Source: Lottia gigantea (lineage: Eukaryota > Mollusca > Gastropoda > Lottiidae). From it: a stretch of 64,000 bases of DNA. Under the pieces are notes generated by a model. The model was not told where the DNA came from and searched no databases. It saw only the letters and a list, made by a program, of their open reading frames with translations. The translations under genes were made by a program, and so were the position numbers. Shown here in pieces: positions 10,817 through 23,000 of the stretch (position 1 is the first letter of the stretch; each line of letters opens with the position of its first letter). The stretch lies in the NCBI RefSeq assembly GCF_000327385.1, contig NW_008707526.1:496289-560288 (forward strand). Direction: 5' to 3'.

Positions 10817-13800
10817 GTTTAGACAATCATCACTTTCAGTTATTATATTTCACAAGCTAAGGACCAATCACCTCCTGGCAATATCTGTATTTGACTATAT
10901 AATGTTCTTGAAGTGATGACAGTTTTAACTTATTCGGTATCGGTAGACATATGTTTGATTTCACGAGAATATATTTCATATTTTAATTCTGAAAAGGGGT
11001 AAGGGTAGTTATAGAGGTTTTGAGATTTACCGACAACCGTGAATTTTGGGTGATGCCATTCTTCACCATTTTAAACCTAAACCATTAGAAGATGTCACGT
11101 TATATGTATCAAGTTATTAAATAAATCTAAGTTAGTCTGTTGATATGATTTTGATTGAATTAAGATTGAGTGAGGATTCACCTTCATGAATTAGAAATTT
11201 TAGGTAGTAACATGTCTGGTAAGAAATATTATGAAAGCACACGGTGATACACAGCATTTTTTTTTATCCTGTCTGACTGACTGTTCCATTAACTCTTAAT
11301 AGATGTCAGGTTATTTTGAATGGAATGTGATTTTGATTGGTCTGGTATTGATGGTCCACAGTGGTTACCTAGTTTTATCATGTAGTTTGTATCCTGTACG
11401 GTAGATATCTCTAGTTGAAAATAACCTGTCTCTGTCTCCAGTCTGATTGATAGTCTATTAATACTCTACTGATAACCTCCTATCAATATAAATACACTTG
11501 TTCTTAAAGCAACATTAACATATTTTAAACAAACTTAGTCAATAGGATTATTGAACAATGAGATGTAAAAAAAATTTTCATTATTTTTTTAGTCAAAGTT
11601 ATAGATTAGGATGTAAAACTCCAATTTTCTCAGATGTCGAATGATAAAGGGTAGAAAGATAGATGGTATGACTCCATTCTTAAATCAAGTAAGGTTTGTA
11701 ATAATAGGGTGTAAAACTCCCCTCTTTTATTTGAATGATGTATAACAGTAGGATATTATGAGACTCTAACTTGATGATTATTTTTAACTAAGAAATGCAT
11801 CTTTAAGATCTTTAGTCATCTACCAGGATGTCATGTGACATCTTGACACAAGACAAGTTATTGGAGAATTTCTTCAAGTCTTTATCAAGATTTAAGTTAT
11901 TCCTTAGAATTACATCTTCAACTTCTCTGACAATCTTTTCAAGTCACGTTCAGTCCTTAACATTCTGTCTTTGAATTATTATTTTGAGTACTGGTAAGTA
12001 AAGAGTTGTTACATTGGGTGTGAAACCTTTTAGAGCCTTAAAGATATCTACTAGACGAGATGTTATGAACTGTGGTAAAACCCTTAAGGCAAGATGACAT
12101 GACAGCCATTTTCAGATACCTGTTAGAGGTCTTATGGGAATACTGCTTTATTTAAAGTTATATTATGCTAATTAATTATATTGATTTGCAACAAATAATT
12201 CTGAGTGGTAATCCCTGAGTATTTTGACCATTTACCTTTTACGATGAGTGTTTTCCTGAATAAGATGATTCTACTTAAATTTTCTAGGAATTCTAATCAG
12301 CAGGGTTTTTGTTTGAGCTGGGGTAGTGTTTCATATAGCTATAAAGGTTTTACTGGAAGTATCTAGGTATAGGCGACTACATAAAATAGATCACCTGTAT
12401 ACTGTAATAACTATATTAATTATATCTATAACAGATGGTAAACTCAATATTTAATTATAATTACTATCATTGTTTTTAATTATTAAGCGTATCACTTGAT
12501 TAATTAATTAATACATCAGAATATGTTTACATTTTAAGCATGCATGGGATATTTATAGGCTTAAATAACTGTTCAAACTTAATGGAAATCGTTTATAGAA
12601 ATTATACATGATTTACAACTGGACACAATATGAAAGGAATTGTAAAGAGGTTTTGTAAAATTTGTATGTGTATCGGGGACACTGTGAAAGCATCTATTTA
12701 CACCTTTCCCATTTTTAATAAGACGTCTGTGGTTCCTGCAATTCCACTAAAATGATGTTTTTGATGACGTCAACAATGGCCAAATTTGCTTCATCAAATA
12801 AGGTCCTCTGTCTGATTGAAATTTCGAATGGTTAGAAAAACTCTTTACAATCCTTTTAAGGATGATTAATACTTCAAATACTTGATTATCATAATAAGCA
12901 CAATGAATATGAAACACAATATGATGGACTTGTGATATAATACTAATAACAACAAGCCAGGTATACCATATTATTGAGTTCTGTTATGTAAAGAAATAAC
13001 TTTGTTGTAAAAGCTAATTTAAGCAGAAAGATTACTATAAGAAGGTGTTTAACCATTCATGCATAAATAATGGGACAAATTTCATGAATAAAAATTACTC
13101 TAAAGAATAATTGAACCTTGTAATTGGTACATGACTAATTGAACACAAATTTGTGGATAACTATTACTACTACCTGAATAATACAGTTAGTTCTCTAATT
13201 TGATAAAGTTGTTCTGGAAATAGCTTCAGCTTATATACAGTATAAGTGAACACAACTTTATTATAACAAAATACTGTTAAAAGCTTCAAATACAATTTTA
13301 TAGTATCTATTCTTTTAAAGGGACTCACAGGAGTTTGGTATGTGTATGAGAGATACATGTAGCTTCTATTTGCACCATTCTAATTTCCTGTCTGACATCT
13401 ATTGACTCCCTCAATTCTACAAAACTTTGTATCATCCATATTCCACATTGAATTCCACAAAGATCATCCAATTACCAGTAAAGTGTTTGACATTAATGAT
13501 GATACCAAAGATAGTTGTTAGTTATTACATTAATTAGGTCTAATGAACTAACTTCTTTATCTTATAGTCTATGATTGAAAATGAGGTGACACAGGAACTC
13601 TGTTAATATATACATACATATGGTGCTCGAGATATATTATTCATTGACTATAAACAATGTCCTAACAATCAAATTATTAATAACTAGATAAGAATCAAAT
13701 GATTTGAAACAATGAATACATTAAAGTACAGAGCTTACAGCCCCTGTTATAGGGAAATAAAATAAATATTTTGTGATAATCATGGAATAAGAAACTGAAC

Positions 13801-14048
13801 CTGAGGATTAGTTGATGTTTATGTTAGCCAAAGGATTATAAATAACAAAAGGAATATAGTTTGATGTGGATTTAATAAAGTTGATAACCTGATGACTGTG
13901 GTGAATTAAGGAGATGATAACTTGAATTAAAGTAAACAGTGGAAATATTTAGGGTTTTGAACAGGAAATCGTTGTCAAACTTTAAAATAAAATGGAGAAC
14001 TGTAGCAATACTTTTCTGTTTTTATTTCAGTTTGCTGTAAATAAGAAA

Positions 14049-17000
14049 ATGTCCAATGGGTCACATGATCATTTGAAATCTACGGACAGCAACTCAGATT
14101 CTGTAAGTAAAATTTTTATTTTAGATTTGAATTAGACAGTACAGAAGGAGAATCTGTTACTATCAGATTATGAAATTATGTAGAGTACAGGGTTGTAGCT
14201 ACAGTTGTCAACAATAGTCACCATTTGACTTTACCAATCGGCACTGACCTGAACATAACCAAAATTCACAGACCGATTTTAGAATTTATGTAAAATTATT
14301 AAATGATGCCAAATATCCAAGATTTAAACAAATTTGACTTCAATTTCAGTCCAATATCATACTTAGATATTTAGTTTGTATTGTAGAAACTTTTGTATAT
14401 TCATGTATTGGTAGCTTCATTCACTTTGCCATTTTGATCTTCCACTCAATTTTTGTACTGGATAGAGTAGATAGTAGAGTTTTAATAAGTATAGATAGAG
14501 TTTAAACCCTGTAATAACTGGTTCTAGTTAGTATATTGATATTATATTGGTTATCAATGACAACTAAAGGAACAATCTGAAAATCTCTAGAAACACTATA
14601 CAGAATCTATTCTGACTATAATCTGACTTGACTGATAATCCTACCCTCTGTATAAAACTACATAGGAAGGGTGGCGAAGGTTGGTGGAGATGCGTTTTCA
14701 AGCAAATTGCTGATGGAAGTATATACATATGGTTGGATTCTCCAAAGAAAATAGATTGATTCCATTTGGCTCTAAGATAATTAGTATGGTAATCTATAAA
14801 ACCTTAGCAGCTGGTTTAACTGAAAAGAATAATTAATGCATTGATGAAGCTTTTTCAACAATGACTGGTAAAAGTTTAATGAAATGAAGAAACATGTCTC
14901 AAAATTGCATTAAAGTTTAAGTGATCTTGGTTTCATAATGCTGTCTCTATACATCCTATTCACATTATTCAATGCCATAGAAAGCAGGACACCAGTAAGA
15001 CTTAAAGGGGAACAGTTGGCATTTTCAGGGATTGATTTAGGTCTTAATTGTGCTTTAATAGTCTTAAGAAGTACTAAAACGCATGAAAATAAATCGTATA
15101 ATCCCTTCAAATATACATCAAACTAGTTAGAAATTTCACTGTCTATTCCTATATATGTGTTTTCTATATATGGCATAGTCTCACTAAAATTCGAGTCTAA
15201 TTTTTAATTTTCAAACATGAATAACTATGGATATAATATAAACAGGGATTTGAAGGCTCAAATTTCAATAATGAGCTGTGAACACTATTACTGATTATGT
15301 AAGCTAAAATCATTCCTGTTTCTGAAACTAAGGTATGATTGGATGAACAGATACTGAAGGTACTCTTTTAAGTTAAACTCATCAATTGTTTAATATTTCC
15401 TCTAAAGAATTAGTACTAGTTGAAAATCTTCATTGATTCCTGGTATAGAAATTGTGTAAATATATCATGGTACTTTTGGTTAGCTGGCGTGATATGAGAC
15501 ACATTTCTAGTTTAACCTTGTGACAGCCTATTTATGTCATATCACATCATTTTATCATCATTGATAATTCTAGTAGAGAATAGAATTTAAATCAACTTAA
15601 CCACAAGATATTTTTAGGACCTTAGTTAATTCTATCTTATACCATGATATTTATATACCCACTTGAAAATGACTATAGTTGAAGCTTGAATTTTTTTTTC
15701 TCTACCTTTAGACTAATTACAGTACAGTACCAAACATTTTTCATACTTTATTTTACTGCAAATTAATTTCCATTTCTATTGAAGGGCAGACATTTGTTTC
15801 TCTTAAGAAATTGTTAGAAGTTAATATTTTGTCTCAAATTTCATATTTCCTATGCAAATTTTCTCCTAATTCAAGATATTTCAAATTATATTCGTAAGAT
15901 TTTTTAAGAAAACAGTAGTCAGATATGAAAACTTAAGGTTCTGATATACTCTCCCAATTATCAATTTAAAATATAAAGTTAATAAAAAACGATAGGTTTG
16001 AATGTACATGTGTTTTGAGGCAACTGTTATGATAAATAAAGATGTGAGATATTCTGTACCTCAAGGATGTACTCTATGATTAAAAATATATCAGGAATAA
16101 CACTGGAATATTGCTGATTTGTGGCATTGTTATTATTACAGGAAGAAAGTGGTGAAGGGTCAATATCCAGCTCTCATATTGATGGTGCTCCCAGCACAGC
16201 CTCTACCACTTCTAAACAGAAACGACACAGAAAGAGTCGTAAAGACCGAATAGAGTGGGATATATTAGAAGGTCTACGAGATGGACAGAAATGTGAAGAC
16301 AAACCTGATAAACACCAAGGTTTCTTGATGAAACGAAGAAAATGGCCTTTAAAGGGATGGCACAAGGTAAGTGATATTCAAACCTCAGTTATATGATATA
16401 AGTAGGCTGTATAAATTTGGAATGATCCTTTAAAGGCATCCATGTCCACCAGTCAATTAGTCCATTTATATCTTTTGTACCTTTATTTACCATTCTGAAT
16501 TAAGCAGCTTTGGTTTTCAACTGATTTTTCCTTCACTTCAAATTAAAAGTCAAATCTATTGCTGTAAGCTTTTTACAGGCTTTAAAAAGTCTTACCTATA
16601 TTGTAGATTATCTGGGGCCTTGTCACATGTGTTAATTGTTATGGCAGTTTTCAAACATGATACTATCTTATTTCTATATTTTCAGAGATTTTTTATGTTA
16701 GAAAAGGGAATACTGAGCTATGCCAAAAGTCCCAATGATGTAAGTAATGGTTTATTATTTCAAAGCACCTGCAATGTAGAAAACATCTTGTTCTATGTTC
16801 AGTTAACCAAATGTTTTCAATTTATACAAAATTACCAAATACCATAGGTATGATTTATGTGGACTGCATAAAGATGATCCTTAAAATTAACCAAATTCTA
16901 AATGAATATGTGATAAGTGAATATAAACATAGAGACTTTCAGAATGAAATGAGAAACAGAATTCCAAAAAATGCCTTTTACCTTTCCCTTAATCCGTCTG

Positions 17001-20000
17001 ATACCTCTCCCCTCCCTTTAAAATTATTTCTCCTAGCATGTTATCTTGTCTTACCAGCTACAGTATAAAGTATTCAGTATATTCCTGGAGTGTTTAGCTG
17101 TGTGAGTAATTGAAATAGAAATGGCTAAGTAGTTTATTCCCTGACAGTTTTCTCTCAGATTGGCTGTTGTTGACATTTCACGAGAATGAGTAAGAAAATA
17201 GAATTATTGAAATCATTTTAAAGATTGAAGTAAAGGAGAGACTGGATGACCTTTCTATAATGAAGTCAATGTGGTTAACTCTGTATCTTCTAGCAAAATA
17301 CAAATTTGATATTTTATTAGACTAGGCTAGGCTACAAATTTCAATGTTTTATCTCTATATTGTTTGGAAAAGAAACTTTATAAGGTTTATATATGATGAA
17401 AGCATATAAACTAGTGTCCAAAAGAAACGATACCACCTGTTTGCAACGACATAAAAGAAAAACTAAACAATGCAGAAGTTTAGGATTGGTGTTATGCTTT
17501 TGAGAAATCCTTTCACAACATCTGTACAAAAATTTCATTTCAATAAAATCTGTACAACCAATATGACAAGCCTTTAAAGATGGGTGGGTTCGAAAAAAGA
17601 ACATTTCGTTAGAGCACTGATCACAGAAACAACGGGAAATGTCACACCACACGTCACAAAGTCAAGTCAGTAGCGGGTATGTCCACCGTGAGCATCAATA
17701 CATGCCAGAACACGTCTACGGACTGATGCCGTCAAACGTCTGATGACGTTGGGAGTGATGCGTTGCCATTCCTTGAGGAGACATCGTTCCAAGTCTTGGA
17801 CGTTGACTGGAGGCACACGGCGACGTCGGATTTGCCGATCGAGGTGGTCCCATAAGTGTTCGATGGGATTCATGTCCGGTGAACATGCGGGCCATGGCAA
17901 AACCTGTACGTTGGCATTGGCAAGGAAGTTCTGTGTCAATCTTGCTGTGTGTGGACTTGCATTGTCATGTTGGAAAAGGAGTCCACAAGGCTGTTGCTGA
18001 ATAAATGGCACCACAACAGGCCGTAGAATGTCATCAATATAACGCTGTGCATTCAGGTTTCCACAAATTACAACAAGCCTCGTTTTGACGTCACCACATA
18101 TGCCACCCCAAACCATTAAACCTCCACCTCCAAACGGCCGGACCTGTTGGATAAAGTTAAGCGCTAAACGTTCACCAAATCGTCGGTATACAAGCTGCCG
18201 TCCATCGTTTTTGAAGATGAGGAATCTGCTCTCCTTAGAGAACATAACACGTGCCCAGTCCCGCCGTTGCCAACGTCGAACTCGCCTGGCCCAGATCAGT
18301 CTGTTGTTCCGGTGTCGAGGTGTCAGGATACATGTTATATTATATGTTATATTACATGTTATTTAATACATGTTATATTACATGTATATTACATGTTTTA
18401 ATAAATGTTATTTAATACATGTTATATTATATGTTATAATACATGTTATATTACATGTTACAATACATGTTATAATACATGTTATAATAAATGTTATAAT
18501 ACATGTTATATTACATGTTATAATACATGTTGTAATACATGTTATATTACATGTTATATTACATGTTATAATACATGTTATAATACATGTTATATTACAT
18601 GTTATAATACATGTTATAATACATCACAATATTTATTACACAGTGCACAGCTTTGTTACATTATACTGTATAAAATGGTATATGAGAAGTAAATGTTAAA
18701 ATGGACTCATATTAACATAACCATGTTCCTTTACAAAATCACAGGTCCATTATAATAAAACATGACTTGAAATACACACCGATCAGAAGTCTTGCTTGTG
18801 TAGATACTTAAAATCTTTTATACTATTATTATGGATATATGTAGAATATTTATTACTTTCAATGTGGTTCTCACACCATTAAATCTAACAGCACTTAGAA
18901 ATATATAGTTCTAACTTCATGATCTAGGCCGGTGCTTTTTATGGCAATTTTATTCTCATATCACCATTATCAGGAATATAATAATTGTTTGATTTATCTA
19001 TAACTTGTGATGCTAATATAACATTGAAGGATTGAAGGATGGATTGTAGACATCAAAGTTATATTGATCTAAAGAAGAGAGTTATATTGGCCTGATAGAT
19101 AGTTTTAGAAGTTATCTATATTTTTAATGTAATTGTCAGTACCAGACACTAGTTTGTGTCTATCACTTGTCTTATTGATTATAATAACAACTTAACATCC
19201 TTCCTCCCCCTAGTCTTTATTATATCTCTCTTTATTACTCTTCTTAATCACAAACATTTCTATTCAAATCCCAATACGTATATAAATATTGGTTGTAACT
19301 GTAACCAGCAAGGCAGGTTATGCTTTAATTGAAAAAGTATAATTAAAAAGCAGAATTTTTGTTACTTGTGTTATTCTCAGGGCAGGGCCTCTTCTTAATA
19401 CAAACAGTTCTATTCAAATCCCAGTATGATATTCATTGTGTTGCTAGCAAGACAGGTAATGCATTAATGAGAAGCTGAACTTTCTCAGTTATTGATCACA
19501 GAAATGTAAATAGAAAGTGATTTTCTGTTGATGTGACCTTGGCCAGTGCTTCTATAGGAGAGTATCTTCTATAATATCCAATACTAACATAACAAGCTTT
19601 TTAAAAGAAATATATTCTGCAGTTCCAGTGTCAAGATGAATCATACTTGATATACAAACTAACAATATTTCCTGAATATTCTAAACAATATTGATAGTAT
19701 CACTCTACAGGGATTGTATTAGAATTTAAAATGTTTTTTATTGAATTTTTTGCTAGAAATTTGTTTATTTGGCAGACAAATCAGGGAATATTGTGAGAAA
19801 ACTTATTGATTATTATTATTCTCTTAGACAAGTTTCAAACCAGTCAGGTTATTTTTGTATTAATGTGATCTTATTTTACAAATTTTGTTCTCTTTCATAC
19901 AAAATAATCTCTTTCAATATAAATTGATTTTTAGAAAACTTTATTTGCACAAAGGACATATTATATTATTAGATTTCAGATGAGATTAAAGGGATATGTT

Positions 20001-23000
20001 ATCTGAGAGAAATTCTTAAACATTTTGTTTTCTTCAGACAACTGATCTATTTCAGCCTGTGTCCCTAATAAAGTTTGACAAATAGTGATCTATTTCAGTC
20101 TGTATTCCTATTGGAGTTTGACAAATATTCACACAACTTGACTTAATGACAAACACGAGGCAATTTTATATAATAAGCTGACTTCTAAACTAATTTAACA
20201 TAGCGTTTGAACACAAATTACACGTGTCTTCATCAGATGAAATAATGAGGTAATAAACATAACAGAATATATAACAACTGCTTTGAACTAGATTTTGATT
20301 AACAACGAAGAATACAGAGTTAACCCTTTCAACCCTAGCGGCGAGTTTACCTGCCACACACTAGCGCAATACAATACCCAAGCAGCTGGTATACTGGCTG
20401 TTACTAAGTGATGTCACACAATGTTAACGTCATAGGCATTTACTTTTATTACTTGGAGTTCAGGGTATAGGATATTTCATTTACACTCAGAGTTGAAAGT
20501 CTTAATACATCAAAAGGTAATAACTGTAACAATGAGAAGTCATGATAAGAGAACAGAAGCTAATTAACGTGTCAGAACAATATTATATTTTGAAATGAAA
20601 GATATTTTGGTATTTTATATTTTAGATATTAAAAGGCAAGTTACATGGTGTAATAGATATAGGATTAGCTGTTATAACATATAAACGTAAACGACTTAGA
20701 CTAGATATAGATGCTGAGGAACAGGTTTATCATATCAAGGTAAAATATCTCTTAACTCTTTCCCCATCTTCATCTTCTTAGGGGCAGAAAAAAGGACATA
20801 AAATTCCATTCATCTCATTTAACTCATACAACTAACTTAGTTAGTACCAGGGTGTTTCAGATTGGTAATTACTCATTATCATGGATGATTCTCGAGTGTC
20901 AGTCTGGCATAGGTAGAGATAGAACCTTAAGATATTTCCACTTGGTACTCTACTGTCAATCAAACAAGAAATCCCCAACTTTATCAAAATCAAGTATTTC
21001 TCAGCCACCAAGTCTCCTGCCTGAATTGATACCTCCTCCATAACATAGACTAATGTTACTGTCATGATTTTAAACTTCACAAACAATCAAGACATCTACT
21101 GTAACCTGATATTATTATTTTATAGGTTAAAGATAACAGAGGATTTGATGAATGGCTAGTCAGACTACGACACCATAGACTCTACAGACAACATGAAATA
21201 GCATATGGTACTAAAGAGACACCTCGATTGACAGAGATTACCTCCCCTACTGAAGATACAGTCATTAGTCCTCTAGCTTGTAAGTCATTCCTTATTCTGA
21301 GAAACTTGTGTGAATATACTATCTTGAGATTAACAGTAATAGTGAAGAGTAAGACCACATATTACATTTCATTTATCTAATAATGAGCACCCAAATTAAG
21401 AATTCCACACTTTCCAGTTGTGTACCACAAAGCAAAAATCGTTGAGGTAACACGTAACATAATTGGCCTATTAACCTATCAATATGCTACTATCAGGAAT
21501 TGGTAAACTGGAAATCTTTAAGGATCTGCTAACAACTGCCAAACTATTTCTTTGAAGTCAAATGTAAATATTTTTATTGTTTTTTTCAGCTGCCAATTTT
21601 GCTGAGAAGAGTCGTAGTTTAAGTTTAAAGAAAGAAATAATACGACAATCTAGTTTTAAAACTTCAGTTGGTCAGACTCGTGTAGCAGCCTGGGTTTTAG
21701 ATACAGCTGGCTTTGAAAAGTGCAATAAAGGTATGGATAGATAGAATAATGTAATACTAAATTAGTTGGTTGGTAATTGTATTGGTTCAATTGGATGATT
21801 TGGTAGTTGATAAGTATACCAAATATACAATATAAGACATGTGTCTTTTAAAGGGATATTGAGTCTGCAAACTAAACCTAGTGCAGATTGTATCAGATGT
21901 TCCAGAAGAGTAATCAGTCTAGTTCGCTGCAATGCTTGTAAGATACGGAACACAATACTGTACTACTGTACTGTAATACTTGAGTTTTAATGATCACATA
22001 CAGATTAATACCTATTATAGTAGAGCTCAAATTCAATCAAGTGATTTGGATAGTTGGTATTTTCTTCATACTCACTTTAAGTTCTCAAGTATCCATGTTG
22101 GATGTGAGTTGAAATATGTTTGTCAATCACACAGGTGCCGTCTTCTTGTTCCTGGCAATGGAATTGTAAAGCACCTCAGCTATCTTGAGAAAGAATGATA
22201 CACTAGGGGGGTGACTTCGCCCACATTGACCACCACATCTCCCCTTCCCCAAGTTTATCTTTAAGGTAACTATGTTATTGTTACAGGTTTAGCAGAAGCC
22301 CAGTCAACTCTGTATGAACTAAGAGATCTATTAGAAGAACTGCAGAATTTGCCGTTGTCTGGTGACACTAATATAGAGGTAATAATTCTACACTGGATTA
22401 CTCCCCTTAGCTATAGTTCGGTTGTGTTTTTTTTTAGTTTATCTAACAAGTCATGTTGTCATTCTGCCATCAATCTTATGAACTTTTACAGTTTACATGA
22501 ATTTCAACCAAAATTTAGATTTATTGTTGAAAAATTACTGGAAGATAATGGCTACAGATGATAGTCAAGATGTTCAAGTGATGTTTGATGGCAGTATGAA
22601 TCGCGCCTAGTTGTGTGTTGTGTGTTTTCTAGTTTCAAATATTTCCCCATTTATTTTTTCTCTTTATAAATTATAGAGTTTTCATTTTTTTTCTTAGATT
22701 TAGGTTTTTTATTTCCCAGTTTTTTCAATACTTATTTAGGTTTTTCAGAATAAAAACCCATTTTTTTTACTCCTGTTTGTCACAAGGTTTAGAAAGTATC
22801 CCAATTTTTTTTTTAAATCCTTTAATTAAGTTTAGATTTTTTAAAAGAGGGTCTGAGGTTTTTTGAAACTCTACCAATGTAATCTCCCCATCCCCCCCCC
22901 CCCCCCCTCCCCCTACCTCTGCTAGATTGAATATATTTAGTTGTTATATCTCTAATCTTTATTTTAGTATTATGCATGGCATGATGAATTTTCAGTTTAA

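Larger units (their letters stand above)
4190..14030. other. Non-coding stretch upstream of the first recognised ORP exon
   Basis: I found no exon here that extends either recognised gene. Open frames are short, carry no recognisable motif and are not flanked by convincing splice sites. The stretch holds two TIR elements (6043-6406 and 10660-10816), a diverged tandem duplication (8663-8890), a CpG-bearing patch at 4855-4945 with repeated ATCGTG words, and three copies of a GTAAAACTCC motif. It may include 5' UTR introns of the ORP gene, because the reading frame stays open through the acceptor at 14031. Confidence 0.6.
16310..21191 (+). other. OSBPL6: PH domain of the ORP protein (split over exons 2-5)
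   Basis: Residues about 75-171 start [20 protein letters not shown] and run through [23 protein letters not shown] and EEQVYHIK to [16 protein letters not shown]. This is the PH-domain pattern of ORP3/ORP6 ([12 protein letters not shown] ... KLRHHR.YRQNE). The basic run [13 protein letters not shown] at the start is the expected phosphoinositide-contacting surface. The domain directs the protein to phosphoinositide-bearing membranes such as the plasma membrane. Confidence 0.93.

Noticed and set aside
17341-17652. 103-codon minus-strand frame next to the Tc1 transposase
   Set aside because: It lies in the element's 3' untranslated segment and terminal region, after the GGHTRY stop; not a second transposon protein.
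18370-18699. Tyr/Cys/Asn/Thr and Val/Ile/His repeat frames near 18.4 kb
   Set aside because: Phase artefacts of the 12-bp ACATGT satellite.
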